A DNA stretch of 64,000 nt from positions 2,294,001 to 2,358,000 of the forward strand of contig CM034548.1 in the NCBI GenBank assembly GCA_020055645.1. Direction: 5' to 3'. This stretch comes from Tomocerus qinae (taxonomy: Eukaryota; Arthropoda; Collembola; Entomobryomorpha; Tomoceridae). Below, one piece after another: positions 12,888 through 25,911 of the stretch (positions within the stretch are counted from its first letter, which is position 1; each line of letters starts with the position of its first letter). The notes beneath the pieces are model-generated. The model did no database searches. It saw nothing but the letters and a program-made list of their open reading frames with translations, and was not told where the DNA came from. Made by a program: the position numbers and the translations under genes.

Positions 12888-13833
12888 ATGGGGCTGTAGA
12901 AAAAGCCATTTTGTCGGTAAAAAGAAGTCATTTTGTCATTAGTCCAAAGAGAGGTAAATAAAGTCTTCGGGGCATTACCAAAAAAGTACAAAAGGCATAG
13001 AACGAGTAACAATAGCAGTTAAAAGCAAATGTTTTATTTATATAGTCAAAATGAAATTAAATAATGAGATTAAAATTAGACTATTTCACTCGTTTAAATA
13101 AAATTCTCCCCATTATACTATTTGTAACGTTTTAAGTTTTTAACTGATCGAATTTGGAACATTCTTTCTTACAATTGTCTTGGTTTTTGTATACGTACTT
13201 AATATAACTTAATAATTTTGTCTTTTGCTATACTCGAGCTAATTTTTTTGCAAATTTACACGGTCACCTTTTGTTGTCCTTGAATGCCTTGCAATAATAA
13301 TTGGTAACTTTCCCACATTGATTAACATTTCGGTAATGAAAAACATGTTTTCTTTAATATCCAGCGATGCTTCCTCTTAGGTTTTATACATTTTTAGTCC
13401 CATTAACCATTGATTTTTTACTAATATTTTCAATTTTGGATTCTGTATCTGAATATGTGTCTGAATTATTGATGAGCTGAGAAGGCATTTTCAAACTAAC
13501 AGTCGGGCAATCAGTTCGCAATCAAGAAAATTGCCTTTCTATTGAATTGTGCTATGATATTCAATACCCTTCTTATGATTTTGTGCTATATATGTTATAC
13601 TGTAGACCTTCATACACTATACATTCAACTTCACTGATAATCTCATCATGTTCATATTTCATGCCCATTTCATGAAATAAAATTGATGTTAGTTAGTACT
13701 ACCACTGTTATTACTCGTTTTACTGCCTTTGTACTTTTTTGGTACCGCCCCGAAGACTTTATTTTACCGCTCCTTGGACTAATGACGAAATGACTTCTTT
13801 TTACCGACAAAATGACTTTTTCTACAGCCCCAT
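12888..13833. mobile_element. 0.95-kb DNA element with about 130-bp inverted arms
   Basis: The left arm (12888-13019) and the right arm (13701-13833) are reverse complements at roughly 85-90% identity by eye. Both start ATGGGGCTGTAGAAAAAG and run through TTTTGTCGGTAAAAAGAAGT, CATTAGTCCAA, AAAGTCTTCGGGGC and AAAAAAGTACAAA. The 680-bp interior is AT-rich with no transposase frame. This is the design of a non-autonomous element with long terminal inverted repeats. Flanks (GGGTTT / GTACAC) show no clear target duplication, so the superfamily is not assigned. A minus-strand frame at 13670-13966 crosses the right arm and is a shadow of it. Confidence 0.8.
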
Positions 13834-14799
13834 GTACACCAAAGATATATTCCAATAATAATAAACTCCTAAAAGACAAATAGAGGTTTTCATACAGTCC
13901 AGAACACAAACGCATTATATTCCCAAAGCAACTCTTGATTACAGTAGTACGTAGTACATAATACATAAACGAGATTTACATTTTCATTTCATAGAACTCA
14001 AGGTTAGCCTACAAAGATGTTACGTCGTCTCATAACAACGTTGTAATAGGCATCAAATTTCATCAAGTAATATTGACTGTGCAGATGCTGAGCTGGAGTC
14101 TTTGTAGACGCAAAAACACATCTTGCTATGAAATTCAAGAATTGTAAATAATAAATTTCACAGAATTTTAGCTTCCTTCAAATAAAAGAGTTAGCTTGGA
14201 GATGAAGCAGCAATGTGACACCTGACATTTCCTACTCTTGTCTGTTTTAGCAAAGACATGTCTGCACTAGTAACAAAAAGGACTTTTGCATACTTATTTA
14301 AATATAACTATATACTATTCTAGTCTTAGATAATAGTAATGCTTTATTTACACCGTAAGACCATCTTTGCACCTATACAACCATCGAGTAAATTAAAACC
14401 TATGTTTTATAGAAAATGATTGATTTTTAGAATAATGTTACAATATTCTGTAAATAATGGCGTGGGTAACTAACAATACCAGGAGCCTAGTAAATAAATG
14501 GCAAGCAATAAAATATGCTACATAATATATTATGTGTGTGTGGCAGTGATGGGCGTGAGCTCATCTTGAGTCCTTCGCTAGTCCTCTGACCTCAACTGAG
14601 AGGACAATGTGGTGGGAAAGACTTGTCCCAACTTTTATATCAATAAAAAATCCTAAGTACAGATACATAATAATTATTATCGAGTAATTAATAGTGGTGA
14701 CAAATCTCGTTTTTACCATTTTTCCTTATCCTGGTTTTTCCTTTACTATATTGCAATCTTAAAATATTATTAATATATTTATACTTTAGTCATGATAAT
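13834..14799. other. non-coding AT-rich stretch
   Basis: No coding frame or RNA gene recognised. A short segment near 14700-14745 has TTTACCATTTTTCC-like words recalling the MITE family but does not align with it as a whole. Confidence 0.4.
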
Positions 14800-15032
14800 A
14801 CTAGTTGAATCCTAGCACATAAAGTGTGCTAGAAAAAGTTGAAATCAGTAAATTTCTAGCGACTGCGCATTGGCCCGAATTTCATAGACCGTTGATTGGA
14901 CTCAATACTGGTAGTCTAGTCCTTGCTCATTAATTACAAAATATTACGGACATATGTACAAACCTTTATGTACAAGAATAGTAAAAGAATTCCATGCGCA
15001 TGTCCCACTTTACGTTTATGTAGAGTAAAGAT
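14800..15032 (-). repeat. dispersed repeat A, copy 2
   Basis: Reverse-complement partner of 4874-5097, with all landmarks in mirrored order from ACTAGTTGAATCCTAGCACA to GTAGAGTAAAGAT. The terminal palindrome here has changed to CTAGCACATAAAGTGTGCTA. Two copies 10 kb apart in opposite orientation with matching ends indicate independent insertions of one family. Confidence 0.8.
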
Positions 15033-15059
15033 TAAAATCAATTATTTATTATCGTTTCG

Positions 15060-15175
15060 GGAGGCAGGGAGGTAATGTAACAGGGAAGTAGTCTAACGGG
15101 AAGTAATCGAACCGGTGGGTAGTATGACGGGAAGCAGTAGGATCGGGGGTATTCGAATAGGGGGTATTAGGTTGA
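15060..15175 (+). repeat. degenerate G-rich tandem repeat
   Basis: A run of imperfect 15-18-bp units built on ACGGGAAGTAGTCTAAC (for example AACGGGAAGTAATCGAACC, GACGGGAAGCAGTAGGATC, then GGGGGTATTCGAATAG). All the guanine runs are on the plus strand, which contrasts sharply with the surrounding AT-rich DNA. No unit count is exact because of divergence. Confidence 0.55.
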
Positions 15176-15449
15176 TACCTATTACCTACACATTATCACA
15201 ATGCAAAATGTCGTGTTTTGTGCATTGCATATAGCTTGGGTAATAATAAAAAACGATTGTAAAGCGGAAATGTAATGGCAGTGAAGCTTATATTTTCTGT
15301 TGTTGACCCACTTCCCCCGTCAGGGGTAACTGTAACCTACTCAATATCTTAGGGAAAGGAGTTTGCTGGAGTGAAAGCAAAAGGAGGAAGGAAACAGGGT
15401 AGGAAGGAGCTGAACTGCTGGGAGAAATTGGTCCTTATTGTCATCCACC

Positions 15450-15479
15450 GGTCGTACGCGACCAGACGCCCGCGGGCGT
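15450..15479. repeat. pair of adjacent GC-rich perfect palindromes
   Basis: GGTCGTACGCGACC (15450-15463) and ACGCCCGCGGGCGT (15466-15479) are each perfect palindromes or hairpins, two bases apart, in otherwise AT-rich DNA. Such paired palindromes often mark the end of a DNA transposon, but no partner end was found in the window. Confidence 0.6.
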
Positions 15480-18400
15480 TTCAACCTGACGGATGTGTGA
15501 CTGTAGAGTTTGGGATATTTTGAAGTGAATTAGCTTTTATAGTTAAATAGGTATATATATGTAAATAATTGAGACGGCTGTGACACTATTTGTACGAGTC
15601 GTCATCATGAGTGGGCAGATTACAGGATCCAGCGACGCGACGACGACAAACAGACAGACAGCATTGTGGCGAGAGACCAGCAGCTGCTGTTGCAGCACAG
15701 CTATTTGTACAAATAAGGCGGGCACAATGCAATATACTCTTCTTTAATTACCAGCGAAATCATACGGATTCCACGCCACCATCATATCAATCCTGAATGC
15801 TATATCTAAGCCAGTTTTCACTGTTTCTGCCTGCTGATCTTATACACATGCACTGCACTTGCTAAGTCCTCTCCTTCACAATCAGCTGGAAAGTCTCATC
15901 CTACTTTCCCTTTGCTTTCCACCCACACTCACGCTGAAACTCTTTTCGACATCCTTCCTAGTTCGACACACTCACATACTACAAGCACCAGGATGAGACG
16001 GATTCCCAAACTTTCGGCAATCCCATCAACTATGTATTAAAATATATTAACCTAGTCATAGAGAACTCCACCCATCTTTATAACTTATACTGCAACGAGT
16101 TCGAGTACTTAAATTCGTGAACAAATTATTGATCTCGCTTCCTTTGGTGTAAGTGTTTATTTTATAGATACCATTGGATGTATTATATTGAAAGGAACTT
16201 CCCACAATTGTCATTATAAATAAGTAACTTTGTCCCTTATGTATATCTACTCTCCGCAATTAATCATATGTTTTGGTTTGGTCTGGGTGTGGAGGAAGAC
16301 TGCTAAATATATTATTTACAAGATTTACTACTTAAAGTTATCTCGCAGAAACTTCCTACAATCTTAATGCGCCACATGCCGGGATGCATGCATTAAGTAT
16401 TCATTCCTTATGTACCTTATGTACGTATTTACATTTACACTAGGCATTAATACATACATAATGAATGCCTAAATATTAATAGCTGTTCCGGCTTGTACAA
16501 GAAATTCAGAATGGAGATCAAGGTATTCAGGGCCCCATGTCTACGGCTACAGTTTAACGTATGTCGTTGTCTTAAGACAACTTGGCCCCTGCCCGGGAGC
16601 ACCTCCGCCTTCCTGCTCCATGTATAAGAAAAACGTCCACCATTTTTAGCTCGAAAATGTATACTTCGTTCATTGTACAACTTTTCTAAAACATGTAAGT
16701 CTTTCTCCTCTTTTAAATCCTGGTCCTTTATCTATCCTTTGTCTTTTTGATCAACCCCTTTATTACCTAGATTAGGTATTCAAAGTGTATATACCTGTCC
16801 TTTTTATATCTGTGGTTCTTAGCAGTAGCTATTAACAATTTTACCTAAAAGCGGCATTTATTATGTAGCAGTAAGTAGAGGGAAGAGAGTGTAGCATAAT
16901 AAAACAGTTCCTCCTTCCAATTAAAAGTACCTACCTGGATAGGCTATCCATCTATCGACTCAATCGTAGATATTAATCGTATTCTACATTCAGTCATTTG
17001 ATTTTGCCGATATTTACTACGCTCATCAGTCAGAGCTTTCTTGGGTATGATGAATAAATGATTATTCGGACTAGAATTAGTCTTCTATTCTGGTCCAGTC
17101 TAGGCCAAGAGATTAATCCTATCGACCTAAAGTTCGGCGTCCTCACAGAGTGGCTGGCCCTATGGGTCTACTATGAGCACACTGTGCAGATGAAAGAAGT
17201 GCACGATGAATTTCAATTCAATCCTCCTCTCTGTTTGGCCATTATTCCATGAATGCAGAAACTCAGACACAGATGTAGATCATTTTAATTTCTCATATTT
17301 CCAAATCCTTTGATTTGCTAACACAATGGTTGCAGCACGACCAACAACCTTTTGCCGTCTTACAACAATGTTTGTGTGCAAAAACAAATATTCTATTACG
17401 CATACGCAGTTAGAAAATGTACCTCTTAGAAAAGCTCCAGCAAGTTACGAGATAAAATACATTTGATATATTTATGACGATGCAGCAGTTTCATTAGAAG
17501 TACAATTCCTTTCACAATTAACCAAAAGGGAGAGCAACCCACAAATTATTAAAACCTCTTTTTCTTTTATTGGTGTAGTTCACCATAGCACATATTATCG
17601 AATATTACGTGGATGGTGCATGAATTAAATGGAATTAGTAGCATTTCATGGAAACGGCTTGATTTGAATGTTTGCTTCGCAACAAACTCCAACATTTATT
17701 GTTCTAAAGTATTTGAACCTTGGAAGCTTCAGAATAAACTAATAAAATGAAACAGAAAGAAGTTGATAATAAAATTAAGGCTAATTAAAAATAAATATTC
17801 ATAATGGTATCATTATTGTTATGGAATATTTCTCGTGCAGTCAATAAGATGAATGCATATTATATGGGCAAAATCAACATGATTAATTAATTTTAATTAG
17901 CCATTGATTAACCAAATATTTGTCCAATTTGTATAATTAATTGATTAAATAAATAGAAAAGTTAATTCAGTCTAGGTGATGCTAAATAGTTCTAGCACAG
18001 TCGTATAAGTATTTTATCCTGACAAATTTGATCGAGGCTAGAAAAGATTGATAGTGACAAACATTTAATAAATAATGATTCACCAAAATAATTTACTAGA
18101 TAGCTGAAGCCGAAGTTATTTCTAGTAATTGCAAGTAAATTGTCCAGTGCAGAAGAACCTCCTCGACTCGGGTCTCATTGGAATTGGCCATTCGCTTTGG
18201 CAGAGGCATCTGTCTTGACTGTAACCCAAAGCCTAATAACAGTTCAGGGACGGTTCATTTGAAGATTAATATCTGACCGGGGGCCAATTGTCAGTAGTAA
18301 TGGAATTAGATTGATTATCTTTAATAGTAACAATAAGGTGTAGCTAAATAACTCAAAAAAATAATGCAATCATTGTGATTACTCTCTAATAATATCGTAT

Positions 18401-21400
18401 AATATAATAATTGTGATCTACTTAGGGTTCCCTATTGTATTGTGGTATGCCTATACTTTGATAAACGCTACTATAGTAGAAATAAATAATACAAATGCTC
18501 ACTAATGGACAGATAAAGCTTTATGAGAGTCGGCGTGGGAGTAATGAGTTTGGCTGGTAAGAATGTTATTATTAAGTATTATATTATTGGGTCTGGTAGA
18601 ATTAAGTTGTAGGTGGCAGAAGGGGAAAAGTTCCCTGAGGAAATATAAGTAGCCACTTCCAAATATCACCTTGTTAAGGCCTGGTGTGCATTCAGACCAC
18701 ATTTCCTGTGTATACTAAGCAACTAATCTGTATTAAGCCTGATAATAAATTGGAAAGATCGTTTGAAACAATTGGCAATAGTTGGAAAACTCTTTAGGCT
18801 GCCCATCTGTGCTTGCGTAGTGATAAAAAATGGTATTAAGAGTCACTTGGAGAGAATGGGATTTTGGTGGATGAGCGTAGTAATTTGGAGGAGGAAGCGG
18901 AGTGTCTGCCAGTGTTTGTTTGTGTACTACCACCACTCCATATAAATAGTATATACGTACGAGTCATTCTTCAGCATTAGCTCTGGTTGCCACTTTTTTA
19001 TTTATTATCTTTTTCTGAAGGAGAACTATTCTTTCCACACTACATTCAAGTCTTACCTACGGATTGTTTGCTTGCTCTCCAGTTATACTAACTAAGTACT
19101 ATTTGTATGTCAGTATGTACTTGTAGTGTATGCGGTTTCCTTTCTTCTTCTCCACAAATCTCTAAGAAAGTTCGTCTCGTTTTGTGTTTGCTTGGCCTTT
19201 TACTCACTCCTGGCTCATTTCTCCGCGACCACATTCACAGAGAGACGTGCAAGTACAGTAATAGTAGTGTTAACTATTGTACTTGTCTCATACACAAGGT
19301 TTGTTATTACTATATATTATGTAAGTAGTAGGTGGAGACTTTCTTCCGCTCCTTTCCATTGAAATCTCCTATTCTTTCCCATCTCGATCGTCCCTCAGCT
19401 CAACCTCCCTCGCTCACTCACTCCATGCTCTGCCACACCATCTCAACTCAACCCAACAACACTATTTTATTTACGTAGCCACATAGAATTTCATTAGAAA
19501 ATGCTTCACGCGACCCTTTTGTCCACATATCTATATTTCATGACTCTTTTCACTAAATGTCAAGCCAAGGTCCCTCTCTCCACTGTATCAAACTGGAACT
19601 TCAGGTCACACCGATTCTGACTTCATACCATCAAATCCCTATACGGGACTGTTGAAAGGACGGGGAGAGCGACAGACAAATGCCAGGCACTTTATTCTCA
19701 TTTACGAATTAAGAAAAATTAAGACAGGATGCTGGATACAGAGACACTTGTCTACTTGAATTATGCCCTTTTCTCTTCAGCAGACACTCTTCTACTTTTA
19801 CAACCAATTTACGTGACTCTAAAGGCTTTAGCAAAAAGCCATGTCACCGTTACCACAAACGAACAATGCCGAGTGGGTAATATGCGATTGGATATTTTAT
19901 TCCTTCCGCTACAGCCTTTGAGACATTTGCTCAATCAATTCACATCTAATTCACAACCCACGACAATTTAATGCTTCAATTTTTTCTGTTGACCAACTGG
20001 GAAATTGTTAATGAGGAAGAGGACTAAAACTATATTGGAGTATTAGAGTCTATCAAGTAAGGGTATTTACTTAATATTCTGCAAGTTATGGGATTTTATT
20101 TCCATAACTCGCAAAGAAGCTGGGAAGCATAAAAGTAGATGAATGACTTTTAAAAAGATAAATGTGTAAAATAGTGAAATTACTAAATCATAAATATCCT
20201 AGATCTTGTGGCATTAATAATCTAGTGAAAGATGGGTAGGTAGGTGCTTTGTTTTCAGAAAGATATTTATACTTCAACTAAGGGAAGTTGTAAAGTAGGT
20301 AACTTCCTTCAACCTACCTAATAGCAATGCATCTACAGAAAAAGTTTTCAACTCTCAAATAAATCCTTCCGCTTATACAATATAAACAACAATTCTCTCT
20401 ATACCAGATAAAGTTGTTAAAAATATTCCAGACAGGGGACAGACCTTTATCTAGACTTGATTTTATATTCAGATATTCAAATTTATGAAAGACATTCAAT
20501 TTCATTTGCATAAGTTAGCAATTCTACCGTTCTTAACGATTTTTTTTAACAAATTGCATCTCATTTGAGCCTGAAGAAGAAACGACTCTTTTCTACGTAA
20601 TAAATAAAATGTTATTTACTTCAGACTCAGATTACCTGTTCCGGGGCAAGAAAATTAGTTTTTTGCTGGATAAAAGTTTCATTTTTACCTGCATAATATA
20701 ACTATAGGGAACGTAACTCTACCTCTCTCTATGATTGCAAGGAAAAATAAATATACATCAAGGTTAAGGAATCCTTCGAAAGCCAAATATGCGATAGGAA
20801 TAAAAAATAGGTAGGTACGTTTAAAATATGTTTGGTAACATGATCCTCTATGAAAGAAATGTTGCATGTGGTATCCTATGAATCTGTAATCTATACATTG
20901 GAGCATTCTCTGCGTTTTTGTTTCTATGTATACATTTTCTTCTGGTAACAGGAATGTTGCTGATTTTCTTATGTACTTAGTTGAAATTTTTTATCGTAAG
21001 ACAAACCAAAAGTTTTTTGGCTTCTGTCTTTGTGGTGACTACAGTCAACCACAAGAGAAAGGGAAAACTATTTGTTGATACCCAGCAGAAAATCAAATAT
21101 CCGGAGCAATTTCTGAAGTATTATAGCAGAAGATTCTGTAAGAAGATAAACGCGAAATTCAATGTTACAAGTTCCATAATTATTGATATTTTCTAAGCAA
21201 CGATAAAATGGATACAAGATAAAATCCAGAATTCGAATAAAATGTAACATCTGAGCTAAACTTTGAGTTCAAAGATTAGAAAGACACAATATGTCAACAT
21301 ACAATTTGTTTTGATTGTGACGACGCAGCGTTTCGGCAGCTTGGACGGAAAATAAAATACTATAATTGCGAGAAGTAAATTGAGCCAGAGAGTGGAGACA

Positions 21401-22757
21401 AAGAAGACGTCGTCGATGTACCTAAAGGAAATCTAGATTTGTCGGAAGAATCATAAAGTCGGTTAAGGATATGAAAAGACAAGTTAAATGTCCATTCGCT
21501 TGTTCATCGTCTAATAAGGTTTTATGAGTGGGCTTTATAGGTTTGATGCGATGGATGTTGTCTGTCGACTATACTCACTCTTGGTGTAGATTGCACTATT
21601 TCACTCTCCGTGTCAGTTGCGTTCCGGCTGTGGCTTTTTCGGCCGAGTCTTCTCAGACTAAATTGCCTCAGAAACACTTCTTCCGTTGAGAATAAAGGTT
21701 GCTTGTCTGTCTTCCACACTTTCATCTTATTATTATCTCTGATCTCCACTTGCCCAGATATGCAGCAAATACATTTTCCACCCTGTGTTCCTTTACTATG
21801 CTGTAAATATGCACAGAAGCTACTTATTTACACATCCCACCAATCGCATATGGAAAGTGAAAACTTTTGAGGGATAACCTTATTTCAGTAGAAACCTCAT
21901 AAATCGTAGCTAGAAATAATATTATTTTCTGGAACAGGTGAATCCCCACTAATGAATTTCCCACTCAAGCCAAATTATTTATGGGAGCAAAATCAAACTA
22001 TAAGATACTAAATACTTTCCATCAACTCAGCTCTGGGCTTTGAATAAAAATAAATTACGAGTGTCGTTGTCTCAAGTTATCAAATTCCCCGAAACTATTC
22101 ATTTCACAATCTCATCAACTACAGATACAGACATAAGTACATTTTTAATTGGGTTGATGATGTTATTTGAACCTGACAACCCTGAAAGGTATCATTGTTA
22201 ATTCAATATTGGAAAAACTTTTCATCCTTTTGAAATCACTGTGCTAAAAATCTTATTCAACAGAAATAGAAACCAAATAGCGAGTTCAAATATTTTTGTC
22301 TCGGTGACTTTGAATAAGCCTTTGAGTTCCCAACAATCAATAAATGTCTAACCAATGAGGGCATTGGTGTACCAGAAACCAAACCGACAGAATTGAGATA
22401 CTATTATTACACCCATTAAAAATTGCCGTAGACAGAAAAGTCAATGGTTGAATTGGTGAATGCATGGATCGTGTGTTCGTAGAAAGTCTTTCAAAATCTG
22501 CACCATATTAGTATGATCATTGACAATCATATTGCATCTACCTATATTGTAAAGGAAATGAAACGTCTCGCGAGTAAACACTTCGACCTCAGTGAAGGAA
22601 TATATAATTTGGGGCACTCTGAGATACCATGTTTCCAAATGAAATTTTTCAGTTACCTTTCCATTTCTCCGACTTTACATTTTGTTTACAATGAAGCATT
22701 GAATTCCCCAAAATAAGATTGGAGGTAATCGACGAAACAGTGTAAGAAATGCAATAG
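15480..22757. other. long non-coding stretch
   Basis: Seven kilobases with no convincing gene. A TATAAATA box at 18940 with an initiator-like TTCAGCATT about 30 bp downstream is suggestive, but no coding sequence follows. The region 17780-18120 is extremely AT-rich (ATTAATTAATTTTAATTAGC). Frames of 60-86 codons (for example 19729-19971 and 21610-21870) are unsupported. Confidence 0.4.
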
Positions 22758-22881
22758 GGTGGTCAATCCGGCCAGACTAAAAGGTTTAATCCCACAAACC
22801 TAATCTAATTTGTTAATATTTAACATAATCTTAACAAATCTAAGGATGGGGCTTTTTAGTCTTGCTGGTGGTCATTCCACC
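22758..22881. repeat. small inverted-repeat element (about 124 bp)
   Basis: The left end GGTGGTCAATCCGGCCAGAC followed by TAAAAGG faces a right end whose reverse complement reads GGTGGAATGACCACCAGCAA then GACTAAAAAGCCCC. A second inner pair, AATTTGTTAATATT and AATCTTAACAAATCTAAG, continues the palindrome. The arms are imperfect, so this is an old foldback or MITE. Confidence 0.5.
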
Positions 22882-25297
22882 AAATATTTCACATTTATGT
22901 CTAAATATACTGTAAAATCCTGAATGTCAAAAATAAAAAATATGTCTAATTGTAATTACTTGGCTACAATCAGCAAACATGCAATGTTAAATTTTACCTA
23001 ACTTCAAAAGAGTTTTTGATTGAAATGGCTAGTTCTAGCGGTCAAAACGCATGATTTTTTAAACATAGGTACCACAAAGTAAATGATGCTTTAATGTTTT
23101 TCTTTGCCCCATTTTTGACCCTAATGGAACTTAATTAATAGGAAATTACATCAAAATAGAAGCCTTCTGGGAAATAGTCTCGTTTTCAGGCCACGTGCTC
23201 TTATCTATATTATGAGCATACGAGACTGTGGTACATGTTGTACATATTTAATCATCAAATGTGGTTCTATGTAATGTAAATATATATGTTTTATTTATTC
23301 TTGCTTACTGTGACTAAAATCCATTTATCGCAAGGCACGTACTTATTGTAATTTGTAGTGGGGCAATGGAGGCCTAATAAGAGAATGCAAGATAAATCAT
23401 TTCCATAGGATATTAGAAAGTGGAGAAAGTTTAAAATGTGCTTTCTACTCGTGCCGAAGCAAAACTTGCGATTGTTGCCCCGGAAGACTATTTTATTTTT
23501 GAACCAGGACTTTCGCTGCTTCACAAGACAACCTAGGGCAATTGAAAACATTTCTTTCAAAATTTACTATTGCTTACGACATATCACAATTAGAACTCAC
23601 TTTCTCGAAGATGGCGATGCTTTGTTGAATAAGTGTACTTTAGTACCAATTAAATTAATTCTAGTAAAATAACCTGCAAAAATATATGCTAAAATAAATA
23701 GATAGTGACGACAACTTGACTTGTTTGTCAAATGGAGGAGGAGTCAAATGTATAACTACTTAGCTGGGGTACACTACGAGATGTGTACTCACTCCCGCTC
23801 TGTATTTTTATTCCAACATCTAGGGCACTTAACTTTCTCAACGACGATTTTCATTACTGAATAATGGGAGCATGATAATATGAGTGTATTCCATTGATAG
23901 AAAAAACCTTTCAGATAAAAAATTACTACAATGCATGTAATTTCCAAAGAAAGTAGATGATGAATGAAATGTTTTGAAAAATCACAGCACTTGCCAAACT
24001 ACTTATTTATTCGAGCAGACATGAAATTGTTCTTATTATTAGCTTCATGGAGAATGATTACTCTAATTAAAGTCTTTCATTGGCAATTAATTGACTACTG
24101 TACATCGTCGAGTGGCGTTGTCAGTTTATTTAACAAACACAAAATGTCTTTTCCAGCAAAAAAAATAGAACACGTGGGAGTTAGTTATCCTAATGATGAA
24201 AAGTGTAGACATATTGACACAAATGTCTGCTTGGAATACTCTCGTAATAATTAGCTCTGTGCCTTCAAAGGGAAGAAAGCGAAAAATTGAATGCGCTGAC
24301 TTGACTGATCATGATTGTCTGAATGTTATACTTTTATTAGCCACTGTACTTCCGTTGTGTCCATGCTCGAAATTGTATTCAAATAAATAATTGGAACAAA
24401 TAATTGAAATCATTGCTTTTAATCATTCTAGGAATAGGAATGAAATATCGAACTAAGTAGGCACTCGTGATATTTTATTACGAGAATCTGACGAATCTGG
24501 TTTGTTTGAGTTTGGAAAATATATTATGATCTCCAATGAAAATAAATGAGAATGAAAAACATCCCGATAATCCTAACATGCCTCAGTTTGGCCTGATTTT
24601 GTTGGCCAAATCGATGCGGAGGCATAATGTTTTCTAGTCCCATTTATTGCTGAATGGACAGTATAGTGTACATGTTTCTGCCATTTAATAAGACATTAAA
24701 AATCAAATGCTCAACATTGGATATTGGCTTCCAAAGAAAAACAAAGGTCTCTCAAGCAAACGTCATGCACTCGAAATAATTAAAGCATCTAATTTGACTT
24801 ATCATACCCTTAGAATAAACGTAAAGTGGAGTTGCGCAATGAAAAATTTCCGTGTTAATGTTTGAATGTAAAAGATGAACTTCGTGTAACTAAGCAGGCG
24901 CATGGCGCGCAAATATTTTGAAATTCAATAGAAGTACAGGGGACATATTATTAATATATTGTCAATAGTATTATTTGGAATATTGCGTACAGGTGATAAA
25001 AGGACTTGAAGAAATGATTGGATTGGTATGCTATTATTATAATGACTCAATAGCTGTAGTGTTGATAATTTCCCATCTGTAGGACGGGTTTATATCTAGT
25101 ATCTTATAATATGATATACTAGTACTATCTAACGCCGTTCACTATAGAATGTTGATTCAAATTTGTTATCCACTCAAATAAGTATTCTTGTCTTACTCCA
25201 ACCCCAATAATGATGACTCACCACCAGAGAAAAATGAATGCTCTACATATGTTTGAAATATATTCAACGATCGAGTTTTGAATACAAGAAGTTCAAT
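22882..25297. other. non-coding AT-rich stretch
   Basis: Two frames of 89-96 codons (23291-23560 minus, 23964-24254 plus) have no recognisable domain, no real splice context and AT-driven composition. No RNA gene recognised. Confidence 0.4.
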
Positions 25298-25305
25298 TTC
25301 CTAAA

Positions 25306-25903
25306 CTGTGTACAAAATACCATTTACCACTTACCACTGGTAAGTGGTTTTTAATGGTATTTAACGTTAAATACCACTACCTAAAAAGTAGTGGTAAGTG
25401 GTATAAATGGTAAAAATGGTAAAAAATAGTTTCATTTAAATTTGGTGTTTGAATTTTGAATAAATTTCGGTGTCAAAGTATGAAATAGCTTAGCAGATGA
25501 TCATTGTTGTCACAAAGTGATAAGTGTTCATCAATCAGAATAAGATTCAACCAATGGGGGCGCTAACAACCCTAGCCGATTGAGAAATTAATTGCAATTA
25601 AATTACCATCAATTTTAATTGGGCGATACCGAATACAGTATTTTTTTCTTCATTATTTTATAATTTTTGGTGTACAATCAAATAAAAATGATTAATTTAA
25701 TTGATTAAGGGACTAATTGGAAATATTTCATAGAAAATAAAGTTTTAAAACTTATATTTTAGGAAGTCTAGTGTATCTGTACTCAGCTGTCTATCAATCG
25801 CTAAAATTTACCATTTTTACCACTAAATGCATTTTTACCATTAAGTGAATTTTTACCACTGTGATGGTAAAAAAGGCTAAAAAGTGGTAAATTTTGTACA
25901 CTG
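25306..25903. mobile_element. hAT-like MITE, copy 2, complete
   Basis: The element starts CTGTGTACAAAAT and ends ATTTTGTACACTG, a 13-bp terminal inverted repeat with one mismatch. Immediately outside, TTCCTAAA at 25298-25305 is repeated exactly at 25904-25911. An 8-bp target duplication plus ends of the form CAGTG...CACTG is the hallmark of the hAT superfamily. Inside the ends are subterminal inverted blocks of ACCATTTACCACTTACC and AAGTGGTAAA, and a hairpin around TTTAACGTTAAATACCAC. No transposase frame exists in 598 bp, so it is non-autonomous. The exact duplication suggests a relatively young insertion. Confidence 0.93.
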
Positions 25904-25911
25904 TTCCTAAA

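Noticed and set aside
18940..19000. TATA box with an initiator as a promoter
   Set aside because: No coding exon or transcript evidence follows within several kilobases; such a match is expected by chance in AT-rich DNA.
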